Below are positions 25,445 through 33,195 of a DNA stretch of 64,000 nt, piece by piece. The stretch is from Oscillospiraceae bacterium (GTDB lineage: Bacteria; Bacillota; Clostridia; Oscillospirales; Acutalibacteraceae), in the NCBI GenBank assembly GCA_015066175.1, contig SVOW01000005.1, forward strand, positions 62,001-126,000, read 5' to 3'. The position numbers were made by a program, and so were the translations under genes. The notes under the pieces were generated by a model. That model was not told where the DNA came from. It saw nothing but the letters and a program-made list of their open reading frames with translations, and made no database searches. How positions within the stretch are numbered: the first letter of the stretch is position 1; each line of letters opens with the position of its first letter.

Positions 25445-26890
25445 TTAAAAGCAAAATAAATAATTTATAATTTCATTGTTATTAAGGTAATAGGGGAAAT
25501 CATAGTGGTCATACTGATAATTTCCTTCAATTTGTACGAAGGAATGTAAATTGCTTTTTGCAAACAAAGATTGTTTTTTAGTTCCTTCGCCCCAAATGAT
25601 TTCTATGATTTCACCATCTGAGGTTTTCATCGTTTTCAGATTATTGTTTTCATCATATTCAAAAATAATTTCGTCTTTACTTTCTGTTATAAGTTTTGTT
25701 ATTTTACCGTTATTGTAGTAAATAGTCTCACAATAAGAATCAGGTGTACCTTCAAGATAATTTATTACAACCGAATTGCTGTTGTATGTGATTTTGGCTT
25801 CACCATCATATTCACCTTCATCGAAAGTTTCAATTCCATATAATTTGTTGTTTGTATCATATATGAAGTTGGCAGAAAAACCGATGTATCCTTCTGTGTC
25901 AACATCTTTGAAACTACTTATATTATCATTTTCATAATTAAACTGATAAATTGAATTTCCTTTTATAATTGACGCCAGTTTATTGTCTGAATATGTAAAA
26001 GATATATTGCCGCTCATAGAAGGTCCGCGAGCATTGGAGTTTGTGTATTCAAGTAGTTGGCCATTATTATTGAACTCGAAAGTTTTTGCCTTGGCAGTAA
26101 CAGAATTTTCAGACCACACAAAATTTATCGTTTCAGATGTTCCGTCTGTAGTGTTTTTATAGATACATTTTATGGGTATAAAATTATTGGTGCTTGAAGT
26201 TTGATCATCGTTGTTATCTGATGAGCTTTCATTTTTACTTGTTGTTTTTTCTTTTTCGGTTTCTTTTTCTGTGGTAATTTTGTCATTTTCTGTGACTTTA
26301 TCAACTTCTTTTACAGTTAATTCGATTTCAATAAAATCACCATTATCATCCTTCGCAAGAACTTTTTCGTTATACTGATGAACTTCACTATATTTGCCGG
26401 AGAAATCTGATTCAATTGAAATTTCTCCTTTTACGGTGTAGATGAATGATTTGCCTTCGTTTGTGTTGCTTGTGTAAATTTCTATGGAAATGAAAATTGC
26501 TTTATTTTCTTTGATTATACCGTTTGTTTTACCACTGACGTTTTCTTTAACAAGTTGAGCTTCTTTTTCGCTTACAAAATAAATATCTGCATTGTAGAAT
26601 TCGGGATGTTCGGTTTCATCTTGGTTGTCACCTGTTTGACCCACAATTGCGTATGCTTCATATGTGCCATTTTTGTCATAGTCATCACAAATCATTTCAA
26701 CAATTGGTTTTGTTGTTGCTGCTTCAAGTATTTCGGTGAGTTTTTCTTCCGTATTTTTGGTGCTTTGTTTTTCTTTCCATCTGAAGAAGAAAATTCCGCC
26801 TGCAATAAGAGCAATAATAAGCACAACAGCAATTACTGCAATAACAACTTTTTTTGATGCTTTCTCAGTTCCTTGTGAGTTTTCAATCAT
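25445..26890 (-). CDS. Single-pass membrane protein with YD-repeat-like outer domain
   Basis: 481 residues from the ATG at 26890, nine bases after AAAGGAG; an in-frame GTG 45 bases earlier lacks a site. Residues ~13-36 are a membrane segment (VVIAVIAVVLIIALIAGGIFFF). The outer part has an NTF2-like or beta-type domain, a Glu/Lys/Thr/Ser-rich linker (TEKETEKEKTTSKNESSSDN), and then about eight short repeats of the YD/RHS style (FEFNNNGQLLEY, FEYDENNNLKTMKTSDGEII). There is no toxin-like end or RHS core motif. The repeats suggest carbohydrate or surface binding. It stands alone and its function is unknown. Confidence 0.75.
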   Translation of the reverse strand: MIENSQGTEKASKKVVIAVIAVVLIIALIAGGIFFFRWKEKQSTKNTEEKLTEILEAATTKPIVEMICDDYDKNGTYEAYAIVGQTGDNQDETEHPEFYNADIYFVSEKEAQLVKENVSGKTNGIIKENKAIFISIEIYTSNTNEGKSFIYTVKGEISIESDFSGKYSEVHQYNEKVLAKDDNGDFIEIELTVKEVDKVTENDKITTEKETEKEKTTSKNESSSDNNDDQTSSTNNFIPIKCIYKNTTDGTSETINFVWSENSVTAKAKTFEFNNNGQLLEYTNSNARGPSMSGNISFTYSDNKLASIIKGNSIYQFNYENDNISSFKDVDTEGYIGFSANFIYDTNNKLYGIETFDEGEYDGEAKITYNSNSVVINYLEGTPDSYCETIYYNNGKITKLITESKDEIIFEYDENNNLKTMKTSDGEIIEIIWGEGTKKQSLFAKSNLHSFVQIEGNYQYDHYDFPYYLNNNEIINYLFCF

Positions 26891-27060
26891 TTCCTTCATC
26901 TCCTTTAAAGTGTTTCTCGATGCATTTAAGTACACGTGAAATATTCAATTTGCACGATACCTTTATTTTATCACTTAAATATTTTTATGCAATAGCAAAT
27001 TGTAAATTTTATACACGTCAGTAATGCCTGAAAATTTTTGAAATTTTAGTAAAAAAGTAC

Positions 27061-27089
27061 TTGACATAGCAGGATAGGTGTTGTATAAT
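27061..27089 (+). promoter_or_regulatory. Consensus sigma-A promoter of the ylxM-ffh operon
   Basis: Perfect TTGACA (27061-27066), 17-base spacer, perfect TATAAT (27084-27089). Confidence 0.9.
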
Positions 27090-27096
27090 ATTGAGG

Positions 27097-27120
27097 CTGT
27101 AAAGTTCAACGGCTTTACAG
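27097..27120 (+). other. 5'-terminal stem-loop of the ylxM-ffh mRNA
   Basis: Perfect 8-bp stem CTGTAAAG/CTTTACAG (27097-27104 with 27113-27120) starting about where transcription should begin (7 bases after the -10), with no T run. It may protect the mRNA from 5'-end decay. Confidence 0.6.
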
Positions 27121-27145
27121 GGACTTTAAAAGGAGGTTCAAGTCT

Positions 27146-27508
27146 ATGGCAAAGAACCTGCAGGTGGCAGTACTGCTTGATTATTATGGCGATTTGCTCA
27201 CAGAAAAACAGCGTGATTTCATTTCGCTTTATTATGATGAAGACTTGTCACTTTCTGAAATTGCCGAAAATGAAGGCATTACCCGTCAGGGTGTGCGCGA
27301 TTCAATCAAACGTGCCGAAACACTTCTTTTTGAAATGGAAGAAAAATTAGGCTTTGCAAAACGTTTTGAAGAAATCAATGATAAGCTTGCTCTTATCAGT
27401 GAAAGTGCTGCTGAAATCAGCAAGATTAATATGCAGACACTTCTCTCAAAGGAAATCAGCGAGCTTACAGTTAAAATAAGAACAGCAGTTAACGAAATTT
27501 CCCAATAA
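27146..27508 (+). CDS. ylxM: YlxM/p13-family DNA-binding protein
   Basis: 120 residues with ribosome site AAAGGAGG. It contains the sigma-70 region 4-like helix-turn-helix: LTEKQRDFISLYYDEDLSLS, then EIAENEGITRQGVRDSI. YlxM proteins typically lie directly before ffh and modulate the signal recognition particle, as here (12-base gap). Cytoplasmic. Confidence 0.93.
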   Translation: MAKNLQVAVLLDYYGDLLTEKQRDFISLYYDEDLSLSEIAENEGITRQGVRDSIKRAETLLFEMEEKLGFAKRFEEINDKLALISESAAEISKINMQTLLSKEISELTVKIRTAVNEISQ

Positions 27509-27520
27509 AGGAGAAACGAC

Positions 27521-28879
27521 ATGGCTTTTGAAGGACTTGCCGATAAGCTTGAAGAAGCGTTTAAAAAGTTAAAAAGTAAAGGAAGTCTTACCGAATCCGA
27601 TGTTAAGGAAGCGATGCGTGAAGTCCGCCTTGCTTTGCTTGAAGCTGACGTAAGCTATAAGGTTGCAAAAGATTTCACAAAAACCGTAACTGAGCGTGCA
27701 ATCGGTGCTCAGGTTATGGAAAGCCTTACTCCCGGCCAGATGGTTATCAAAATCGTTAATGAGGAGCTTACAGCGCTTATGGGTGGCACAAAATCACGCC
27801 TTGCTGTTGCAAACCATCCTCCAACGGTTGTTATGATGTGTGGTCTTCAGGGTTCAGGTAAAACAACTCACAGTGCAAAAATCGCAATGATGCTTAAAAA
27901 TCAGGGTCACAGACCTTTGCTCGTTGCGTGCGATATTTACAGACCTGCTGCTATTAAGCAGTTGCAGGTTGTTGGTGAGCAGGCAGGTGTTCCCGTTTTT
28001 GAAATGGGCACAGAAAATCCTGTTAAAATTGCAGAAAATGCAATCAAACTCGCTAAAGATCAGGGTTATGACTATGTTTTCCTTGATACTGCAGGCCGTC
28101 TTCATATTGATGAAGAACTTATGCAGGAACTCAAGAGCGTCAAGAGTGCCGTTCATCCCCATGAAATTCTTCTTGTGGTTGACGCAATGACAGGTCAGGA
28201 CGCAGTTAATGTTGCAACATCTTTCAACGAGGCTCTCGGAATTGATGGCCTTGTGCTTACAAAACTTGATGGTGACACACGTGGCGGTGCTGCACTTTCA
28301 GCAAGAGCAGTTACAGGCAAACCTATCAAGTTTGTGGGTGTTGGTGAAAAACTGGGTGACCTTGACGTTTTCCATCCCGACAGAATGGCATCACGTATTC
28401 TCGGCATGGGTGACGTACTCTCTCTTATCGAAAAAGCAGAGCAGGCGATTGACGAAAAGAAAGCTGAAGAGCTTGAAGCGAAACTTCGTGAGAATAAATT
28501 TGACCTTAACGACCTTATCGAACAGATTGAGTCAGTAAGAAAAATGGGTTCAATCAAAGATACGCTCAAGATGATTCCCGGTATCGGCAAAAAACTTGAT
28601 GATGTTGACATTGATGAAAGAAAGTTTGACAGGCTCCGTGCTCTTGTGGAATCAATGACTCCCCAGGAAAGAGAAAAGCCCGACATCATCAATCCCTCAA
28701 GAAAAAAACGTATTGCTGCAGGTAGCGGACAGACCGTTGAAGATGTTAACAAACTTCTCCAGCAGTTCAAACAGATGCAGAAAATGTTCAAACAGCTTGG
28801 CGGTAAATCAGGCTCAAAGAAAAAGAGAAGAAAGTTTAATATGTCCCAGATTCAGAATATGAACGGGTTCAATGTTTAA
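27521..28879 (+). CDS. ffh: Signal recognition particle protein Ffh
   Basis: 452 residues. The N domain is followed by the GTPase domain with [27 protein letters not shown] and [10 protein letters not shown], then the Met-rich M domain (about residues 325-435), which binds 4.5S RNA and signal sequences. It delivers nascent membrane proteins to the translocon through FtsY. It is the second gene of ylxM-ffh-rpsP-khpA. No SRP RNA gene was recognised in this window. Confidence 0.98.
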   Translation: MAFEGLADKLEEAFKKLKSKGSLTESDVKEAMREVRLALLEADVSYKVAKDFTKTVTERAIGAQVMESLTPGQMVIKIVNEELTALMGGTKSRLAVANHPPTVVMMCGLQGSGKTTHSAKIAMMLKNQGHRPLLVACDIYRPAAIKQLQVVGEQAGVPVFEMGTENPVKIAENAIKLAKDQGYDYVFLDTAGRLHIDEELMQELKSVKSAVHPHEILLVVDAMTGQDAVNVATSFNEALGIDGLVLTKLDGDTRGGAALSARAVTGKPIKFVGVGEKLGDLDVFHPDRMASRILGMGDVLSLIEKAEQAIDEKKAEELEAKLRENKFDLNDLIEQIESVRKMGSIKDTLKMIPGIGKKLDDVDIDERKFDRLRALVESMTPQEREKPDIINPSRKKRIAAGSGQTVEDVNKLLQQFKQMQKMFKQLGGKSGSKKKRRKFNMSQIQNMNGFNV

Positions 28880-28923
28880 TTAAGTTTATAAAAAATAAAA
28901 ATAAATTTTTGGAGGAAACAAAA

Positions 28924-29166
28924 ATGGCAGTAAAAATCAGATTGCGTCGTATGGGCGCTAAAAAAGCACCTTTCTATCGTGTAGTAGTTGCGGATTCAAG
29001 ATATCCCCGTGACGGCAGATTCATCGAAGAAATCGGTTATTTCAACCCCATGACAGAACCTGCAGAAGTTAAAATCGATGCAGACAAAGCAAAAAAATGG
29101 ATTTCAAATGGTGCACAGCCCACAGATACTGTAAAATCACTTCTCAAGAAAGAAAACATTATCTGA
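28924..29166 (+). CDS. rpsP: 30S ribosomal protein S16
   Basis: 80 residues from ATG 28924 after GGAGG; the in-frame extension upstream (from 28909) contains the ribosome site itself and is rejected. It contains the S16 pattern [20 protein letters not shown] and [11 protein letters not shown] 45-base gap separates it from ffh. S16 helps fold the 5' domain of 16S rRNA. Confidence 0.97.
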   Translation: MAVKIRLRRMGAKKAPFYRVVVADSRYPRDGRFIEEIGYFNPMTEPAEVKIDADKAKKWISNGAQPTDTVKSLLKKENII

Positions 29167-29246
29167 GTCCGATAGGGTAAACCTGATAATTCCGCATATT
29201 CAGGAAATAATCTGAATATAACGGAAAGAAAGGACGGAGAATTACG

Positions 29247-29480
29247 ATGGAAGAATTGTTAGTATCAATTGTTAAAGGCCTCGTTGAAAAGCCTGATGAA
29301 GTGAGTGTCACATCATCAACAACCGAAGAAGAAGGTCTTACTGTTTTCCATGTTAACGTTTCTGCTGAAGATATGGGCAGAGTTATTGGCAAACAGGGCA
29401 GAATTGCAAAAGCAATCCGCACAGTTATGCGTGCAGCTGCTATACGCAATGATGTTAAGGTAAAAGTTGAAATTGACTAA
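29247..29480 (+). CDS. khpA: KH-domain RNA-binding protein KhpA
   Basis: 77 residues. A type II KH domain has the RVIGKQGRIAKAIR GxxG loop. KhpA, often with KhpB, binds RNA and affects cell division and length in Firmicutes. The place after rpsP is classical; in most relatives rimM-trmD come next, but here a terminator follows. Confidence 0.95.
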   Translation: MEELLVSIVKGLVEKPDEVSVTSSTTEEEGLTVFHVNVSAEDMGRVIGKQGRIAKAIRTVMRAAAIRNDVKVKVEID

Positions 29481-29489
29481 TTTATAGAG

Positions 29490-29518
29490 AAAGCCGGTAT
29501 TGATTTACCGGCTTTTTT
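29490..29518 (+). terminator. Rho-independent terminator ending the ffh operon
   Basis: Perfect 9-bp stem (29491-29499 with 29506-29514) and a T run. Confidence 0.9.
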
Positions 29519-29539
29519 CTATGTTATAGGGGATCTCTG

Positions 29540-29650
29540 AAATTTATCATTGTGTTAAAATCAACATCGTAGGTGCGATTTGCGAATCGCCCGCAATTTT
29601 GCAGAAAAACCAACTGTGGGCACTGCAGATTATAAAATTAATATCAGTGA
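29540..29650. repeat. Inverted-repeat intergenic element, decayed copy D
   Basis: The left end (AATTTATC ... TTAAAATCAACATCGTAGG) closely matches the left end of copy B. An inner hairpin GCGATT/AATCGC follows. The CCCTACG right arm is missing; only an AT-rich end near 29630-29650 remains, so the copy is truncated or decayed. Confidence 0.6.
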
Positions 29651-29657
29651 TAGTTGA

Positions 29658-29690
29658 AAAAAGCTTCCGATGTTTCGTCGGAAGCTTTTT
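29658..29690. terminator. Bidirectional terminator
   Basis: Perfect 13-bp stem (29658-29670 with 29678-29690) with A and T runs on its flanks; it ends the DUF3592-like gene on the minus strand. Confidence 0.88.
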
Positions 29691-29718
29691 GAAATCAGCA
29701 GATTAAATAAAGAAATGT

Positions 29719-30123
29719 TTACACAAGAAATACATAAATCGCTACGGCAAGCAACAGAAGTATTATGCCCACAGCAAGGCAGACAATTTCTCCGATTGTG
29801 GGTTTTCGTTCAGGCACAAATCGCTCAGGTTTGTTTTCGTTGATGTAAATTTTATATTTTTCACCCTTGACTGCAGATTTGAAAAACCTGAAAGTAACGC
29901 CCAATCTGGTTTCTCTGTAATAATCTTTTCCGTTATAACGATAACTGAAAGTTATGATTGGGTTTCTGCTATTGCTGTAACCTGTCAGACGGCGTTCTTT
30001 TCCCATACAATAAGCGTCAATCTGTTTCTTGCAACTGAAAATTTTACACAGATTAATCAGCGAATATGTGGCAGAAAATAAGCCTGTTAAAGATAAAAGA
30101 GCAATTGCGATTATATGTCCCAT
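29719..30123 (-). CDS. DUF3592-like membrane protein
   Basis: 134 residues. An N-terminal membrane segment (IIAIALLSLTGLFSATYSLI), a short extracytoplasmic beta domain with FSYRYNGKDYYRETRLG and the end of the domain KYKIYINENKPERFVPE, then a second membrane segment at the C terminus (IVCLAVGIILLLLAVAIYVF). This layout fits DUF3592, of unknown function. It lies 58 bases downstream of the bile salt hydrolase on the same strand and may be co-transcribed with it. Confidence 0.7.
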   Translation of the reverse strand: MGHIIAIALLSLTGLFSATYSLINLCKIFSCKKQIDAYCMGKERRLTGYSNSRNPIITFSYRYNGKDYYRETRLGVTFRFFKSAVKGEKYKIYINENKPERFVPERKPTIGEIVCLAVGIILLLLAVAIYVFLV

Positions 30124-30181
30124 AATTTTACACCCTTTTTCTTTATTGTATCACGGAAAAAGCCTGGAATCAATAAAAATT

Positions 30182-31153
30182 TTAGTTTTGATTCTCTATA
30201 ATCAGTTTTCTCCTGAAAGGAAATTTTACAAGTTTATCGCCGTCAAGGTTGCATTTATGCATATCAATTGCAGAGATGCAACTGTTTTCATAAGTTGTGT
30301 AATAATAGATGCCTTTGTCAAGGTTAATGCAGGAAGTATAGTCAGTATACATACTTTTGTTTTCTGTTGTTTTGTTACAACCTTTTACCTGATTCACAGA
30401 GCCGAGAATGTGAAAAAATTGTCTTACGCTTTCGTTTTCATCTTTTACAGTTTCTGCATTTGTTTTTGTGAAAGCTGCTCTTACAAACCTTGCTGTTGAA
30501 GAATTTTCACCGGGCAGACCTTTTGCACCGATGCCGAGGCTGTGGAGATTAAGTTTAACGTCACCAAACAAATTTTCAGGCACTTTGTTTGTAAGATTTG
30601 CATATTCACCGAGGTTAATCAGGTGATAATCAAATGTTGGGTCGTTTGTCATAACGCCAAAAGGATTGTCAAAAATTCTGATGCCATCTTTCGTTGATTC
30701 CGCAGTAATTGCTTTTTCTTTGTCTGCAATTATCCAGTGCAGGGGAGATAAGGGCATATTTTCGCTGAAATTTTCATTCCACAGATTGATGTTTTTGATG
30801 AGTTTTTTTGCATCATCAAGATTTTTGCATTGAGAAAGAATCCAAGGAATAAACTCAAAAGGCGGAATGTTGTCTTTGGTTTCTGCTTTGTCATAATACA
30901 CAGCGTTTTTCGGAAAATTAAGCCCCGCCATAGCCAGACCACATTCGTTTGCAGCTTCAAAATAAAGGGGATAATTCTCTTTCACAACTGCAGCACCGAT
31001 TATGGCATATCGGTTTCTGATTTTTCCCTTGTCACGAAAAGTAAAACTGAAATTACGCGGTGTTACCACAATTTCCTGACCATAGGAGAAATACACGTCA
31101 AGTGTCCTGCCGAAATAAGAATTTTCAGCTTTATACGTAATTGCTGTACACAT
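30182..31153 (-). CDS. Choloylglycine hydrolase (bile salt hydrolase/penicillin acylase family)
   Basis: 323 residues from the ATG at 31153, which makes Cys residue 2: MCTAIT, the N-terminal nucleophile freed by Met removal in this Ntn family. The GTG nine bases upstream would bury the Cys and is rejected; AGGTG is six bases before the ATG. Other active-site residues are in place: R16 and D19 (FGRTLD), N79 (AGLNFP), N170 (VMTNDPTFDYHL) and R222 (STARF). It probably splits glycine or taurine from conjugated bile acids in the cytoplasm; a penicillin-V-acylase or N-acyl-homoserine-lactone acylase preference cannot be excluded. Confidence 0.9.
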   Translation of the reverse strand: MCTAITYKAENSYFGRTLDVYFSYGQEIVVTPRNFSFTFRDKGKIRNRYAIIGAAVVKENYPLYFEAANECGLAMAGLNFPKNAVYYDKAETKDNIPPFEFIPWILSQCKNLDDAKKLIKNINLWNENFSENMPLSPLHWIIADKEKAITAESTKDGIRIFDNPFGVMTNDPTFDYHLINLGEYANLTNKVPENLFGDVKLNLHSLGIGAKGLPGENSSTARFVRAAFTKTNAETVKDENESVRQFFHILGSVNQVKGCNKTTENKSMYTDYTSCINLDKGIYYYTTYENSCISAIDMHKCNLDGDKLVKFPFRRKLIIENQN

Positions 31154-31198
31154 AATTATCACCTGATTTATTATGATAAATTTTTTGCAATAAATTCC

Positions 31199-31249
31199 TT
31201 TATAACTGCACTTTTAAGTCTTGCAATTAATTTATTATTATAGTATAAT
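31199..31249. promoter_or_regulatory. Divergent promoters of the bile salt hydrolase and miaB sharing one -35
   Basis: TTGCAA at 31221-31226 is self-complementary. To the right, a 17-base spacer and TATAAT (31244-31249) give the miaB promoter. To the left on the minus strand, a 16-base spacer and TATAAA (31204-31199) give a promoter for the hydrolase. The two would compete for the same -35. Confidence 0.6.
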
Positions 31250-31282
31250 ATATTAGTTAAAATGGGCGAGAGGTTGGAATTT

Positions 31283-32683
31283 ATGAAAACAGAAATAGAA
31301 AAACAGAATAAATTTTTATCTCTGGCAAAGAGTTTGCTTGAATTCAGGTTCGGCGATAGTGCACCAAAAGCTTATGTTCACACATTCGGTTGTCAGGGAA
31401 ATGTGTCTGACGGCGAGAGAATGAAAGGCTTACTTTCCGATATGGGATATGTGTTTGTTGATGATGAAAAAGAAGCAGATTTAATTCTTCTCAACACATG
31501 TGCAATCCGCGAACACGCAGAAGACAGGGTTTACGGAAACATCGGCAGACTCAAGGTTCTCAAAAAGCAGAATCCTGACCTGATTATCTGCATTTGCGGC
31601 TGTATGGTTCAGCAGAAACACGTTGAAGAAAAAATCCGCAAAAGTTACCCTTATGTTACTGTTGTTTTCGGCACTCACGTTATGCATAAACTTCCCGAAT
31701 TTGTCTACAGAGCATTGACTACAGGCAAAAGAGTTTACGATACAGACAATACTAACCTTGAAATTGCAGAAGGCAATAACGTGTGGCGTGACGGTAAAAT
31801 CCGCGCTTGGCTTCCGATTATGTACGGTTGCAATAATTTCTGTTCATACTGTGTTGTGCCTTATGTAAGGGGCAGGGAAAGAAGCCGTAAAAGCGAAGAA
31901 ATTTTAAAAGAAGCCAGACACCTTGTGTCACTTGGCTTTAAAGATATTACTTTGCTTGGTCAGAATGTGAATTCCTACGGCAAAGGCCTTGACGAAGATA
32001 TAAACTTCGCAAAACTCTTAAGAATGATAAACGATATTGAAGGCGATTTTACAATCCGTTTTATGACATCTCATCCCAAAGATTGCACAAAAGAGCTTCT
32101 CGATACAATGGCAGAGTGTGAAAAGGTTGCAAAGCACCTTCATCTTCCTGTTCAGTCAGGCAATGACAGAGTTTTAAAAGAAATGAACAGGCATTATGAC
32201 AGAGCAAAATATCGTTCACTCATTGAATATGCACGCGAAGTTATGCCCGATTTGTCAATCACAAGTGATATTATCGTGGGCTTCCCGGGTGAAACATATG
32301 AAGAATTCTGCGATACACTGAGCCTTATTGAAAAAGTCAAGTATACTTCACTTTATACATTTATTTATTCTGCAAGAAAAAATACAAAAGCTGCTGAAAT
32401 GCCTGACCCCATAACACGTGAGGAAAAAGGTAAGTGGTTTGATGAACTTTTAAAACTTCAGGAAAAAATTGCAGCAGAAAGAACTGCAAAAATGAAAGGT
32501 AAAGTTTATAAAGTTCTTGCAGAAGAAAAAAGCAAAACAGACGGCTGGATTTCAGGCAGAACATCAGGGAATGTTATTATTGAATTCCCCGCAGATGAAA
32601 GTGTTATCGGCTCATTCTGTGAAGTCAGAGTAAACGAACCTCTTAACTGGATTGTTAAGGGCGAACTCATTAAAACAGTATAA
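31283..32683 (+). CDS. miaB: tRNA-2-methylthio-N6-dimethylallyladenosine synthase MiaB
   Basis: 466 residues from ATG 31283, which has AGAGG at the right distance; ATG 31262 lacks a site. The N-terminal MTTase domain has three cluster Cys (TFGCQGN, NTCAIRE, CGCMVQ), the radical-SAM motif is CNNFCSYC, and a C-terminal TRAM domain follows. It adds the methylthio group at A37 of tRNAs, after MiaA, which is encoded 6 kb downstream in the same block. It is followed 31 bases later by a YlbF/YmcA protein, as in Bacillus. Confidence 0.97.
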   Translation: MKTEIEKQNKFLSLAKSLLEFRFGDSAPKAYVHTFGCQGNVSDGERMKGLLSDMGYVFVDDEKEADLILLNTCAIREHAEDRVYGNIGRLKVLKKQNPDLIICICGCMVQQKHVEEKIRKSYPYVTVVFGTHVMHKLPEFVYRALTTGKRVYDTDNTNLEIAEGNNVWRDGKIRAWLPIMYGCNNFCSYCVVPYVRGRERSRKSEEILKEARHLVSLGFKDITLLGQNVNSYGKGLDEDINFAKLLRMINDIEGDFTIRFMTSHPKDCTKELLDTMAECEKVAKHLHLPVQSGNDRVLKEMNRHYDRAKYRSLIEYAREVMPDLSITSDIIVGFPGETYEEFCDTLSLIEKVKYTSLYTFIYSARKNTKAAEMPDPITREEKGKWFDELLKLQEKIAAERTAKMKGKVYKVLAEEKSKTDGWISGRTSGNVIIEFPADESVIGSFCEVRVNEPLNWIVKGELIKTV

Positions 32684-32714
32684 AAAATTATTTAAAATAA
32701 AAGGAGCAAAAACA

Positions 32715-33128
32715 ATGGAACTCGAAAAACTCGCAAGACAGCTTGGTGCTGCAATTCAGGAAGACGCACGCTATAAAGCATTTATGGCAGCAAGAGATAA
32801 GAATGAAGCAGACGAAGAACTCAACGAAATGATGCAGCAGATTCAGCTCGTTCATATGTCTTACAACCACGAAGCATCAAAAGGTGCAGAAGCTGACGAA
32901 GCAAAACTTCAGGAATATGAAAAACAGTTCAACGAAGTTTACACAAAAGTTATGGCTAACGAAAATATGAAAAACTTTGAAATCGCAAAGGCTGATTTTG
33001 ACCAGCTTATGAAATATCTTACAGGTATCATCAGCATGTGTGCATACGGTGAAGACCCTGAAACTTGTGACCCCAACGCTCACCAGTGTTCAGGTAACTG
33101 CTCATCATGCGGTTCAGATTGCCACTGA
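32715..33128 (+). CDS. YlbF/YmcA-family (RicA-like) regulator with Cys-rich tail
   Basis: 137 residues from ATG 32715 after AAGGAG. The helical body (LARQLGAAIQEDARYKAF ... LNEMMQQIQLVHMSYN) is the YlbF/YmcA (DUF964) family. In Bacillus, YmcA, YlbF and YaaT form a complex carrying Fe-S clusters that controls RNase Y processing, and ymcA follows miaB as here. The last ~30 residues hold six Cys (C...TC...QCSGNCSSCGSDC), a likely metal or Fe-S site inside this one protein. Whether it is RicA or RicF cannot be told by eye. Confidence 0.88.
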   Translation: MELEKLARQLGAAIQEDARYKAFMAARDKNEADEELNEMMQQIQLVHMSYNHEASKGAEADEAKLQEYEKQFNEVYTKVMANENMKNFEIAKADFDQLMKYLTGIISMCAYGEDPETCDPNAHQCSGNCSSCGSDCH

Positions 33129-33142
33129 TTAGTTGATTTTTC

Positions 33143-33170
33143 GTATCCGATCGTTTTTTCGGTCGGATGC
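33143..33170 (+). other. Stem-loop between the YlbF-family gene and mutS
   Basis: 11-bp stem (33143-33153 with 33160-33170, three G-T pairs) closed by six Ts, ending 26 bases before mutS. No T run follows, so it is not a standard terminator; it may be a processing or stability element. Confidence 0.5.
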
Positions 33171-33195
33171 GGTTAAAAAGAAAGGAGGAAGAACA

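Noticed and set aside
27078..27350. Frame starting between the promoter and ylxM
   Set aside because: It overlaps the 5' hairpin and ylxM in another frame, has no ribosome site, and its product is not protein-like.
30029..30499. 156-residue plus-strand frame across the DUF3592 and bile salt hydrolase genes
   Set aside because: It covers two well-supported minus-strand genes and has no start signals.
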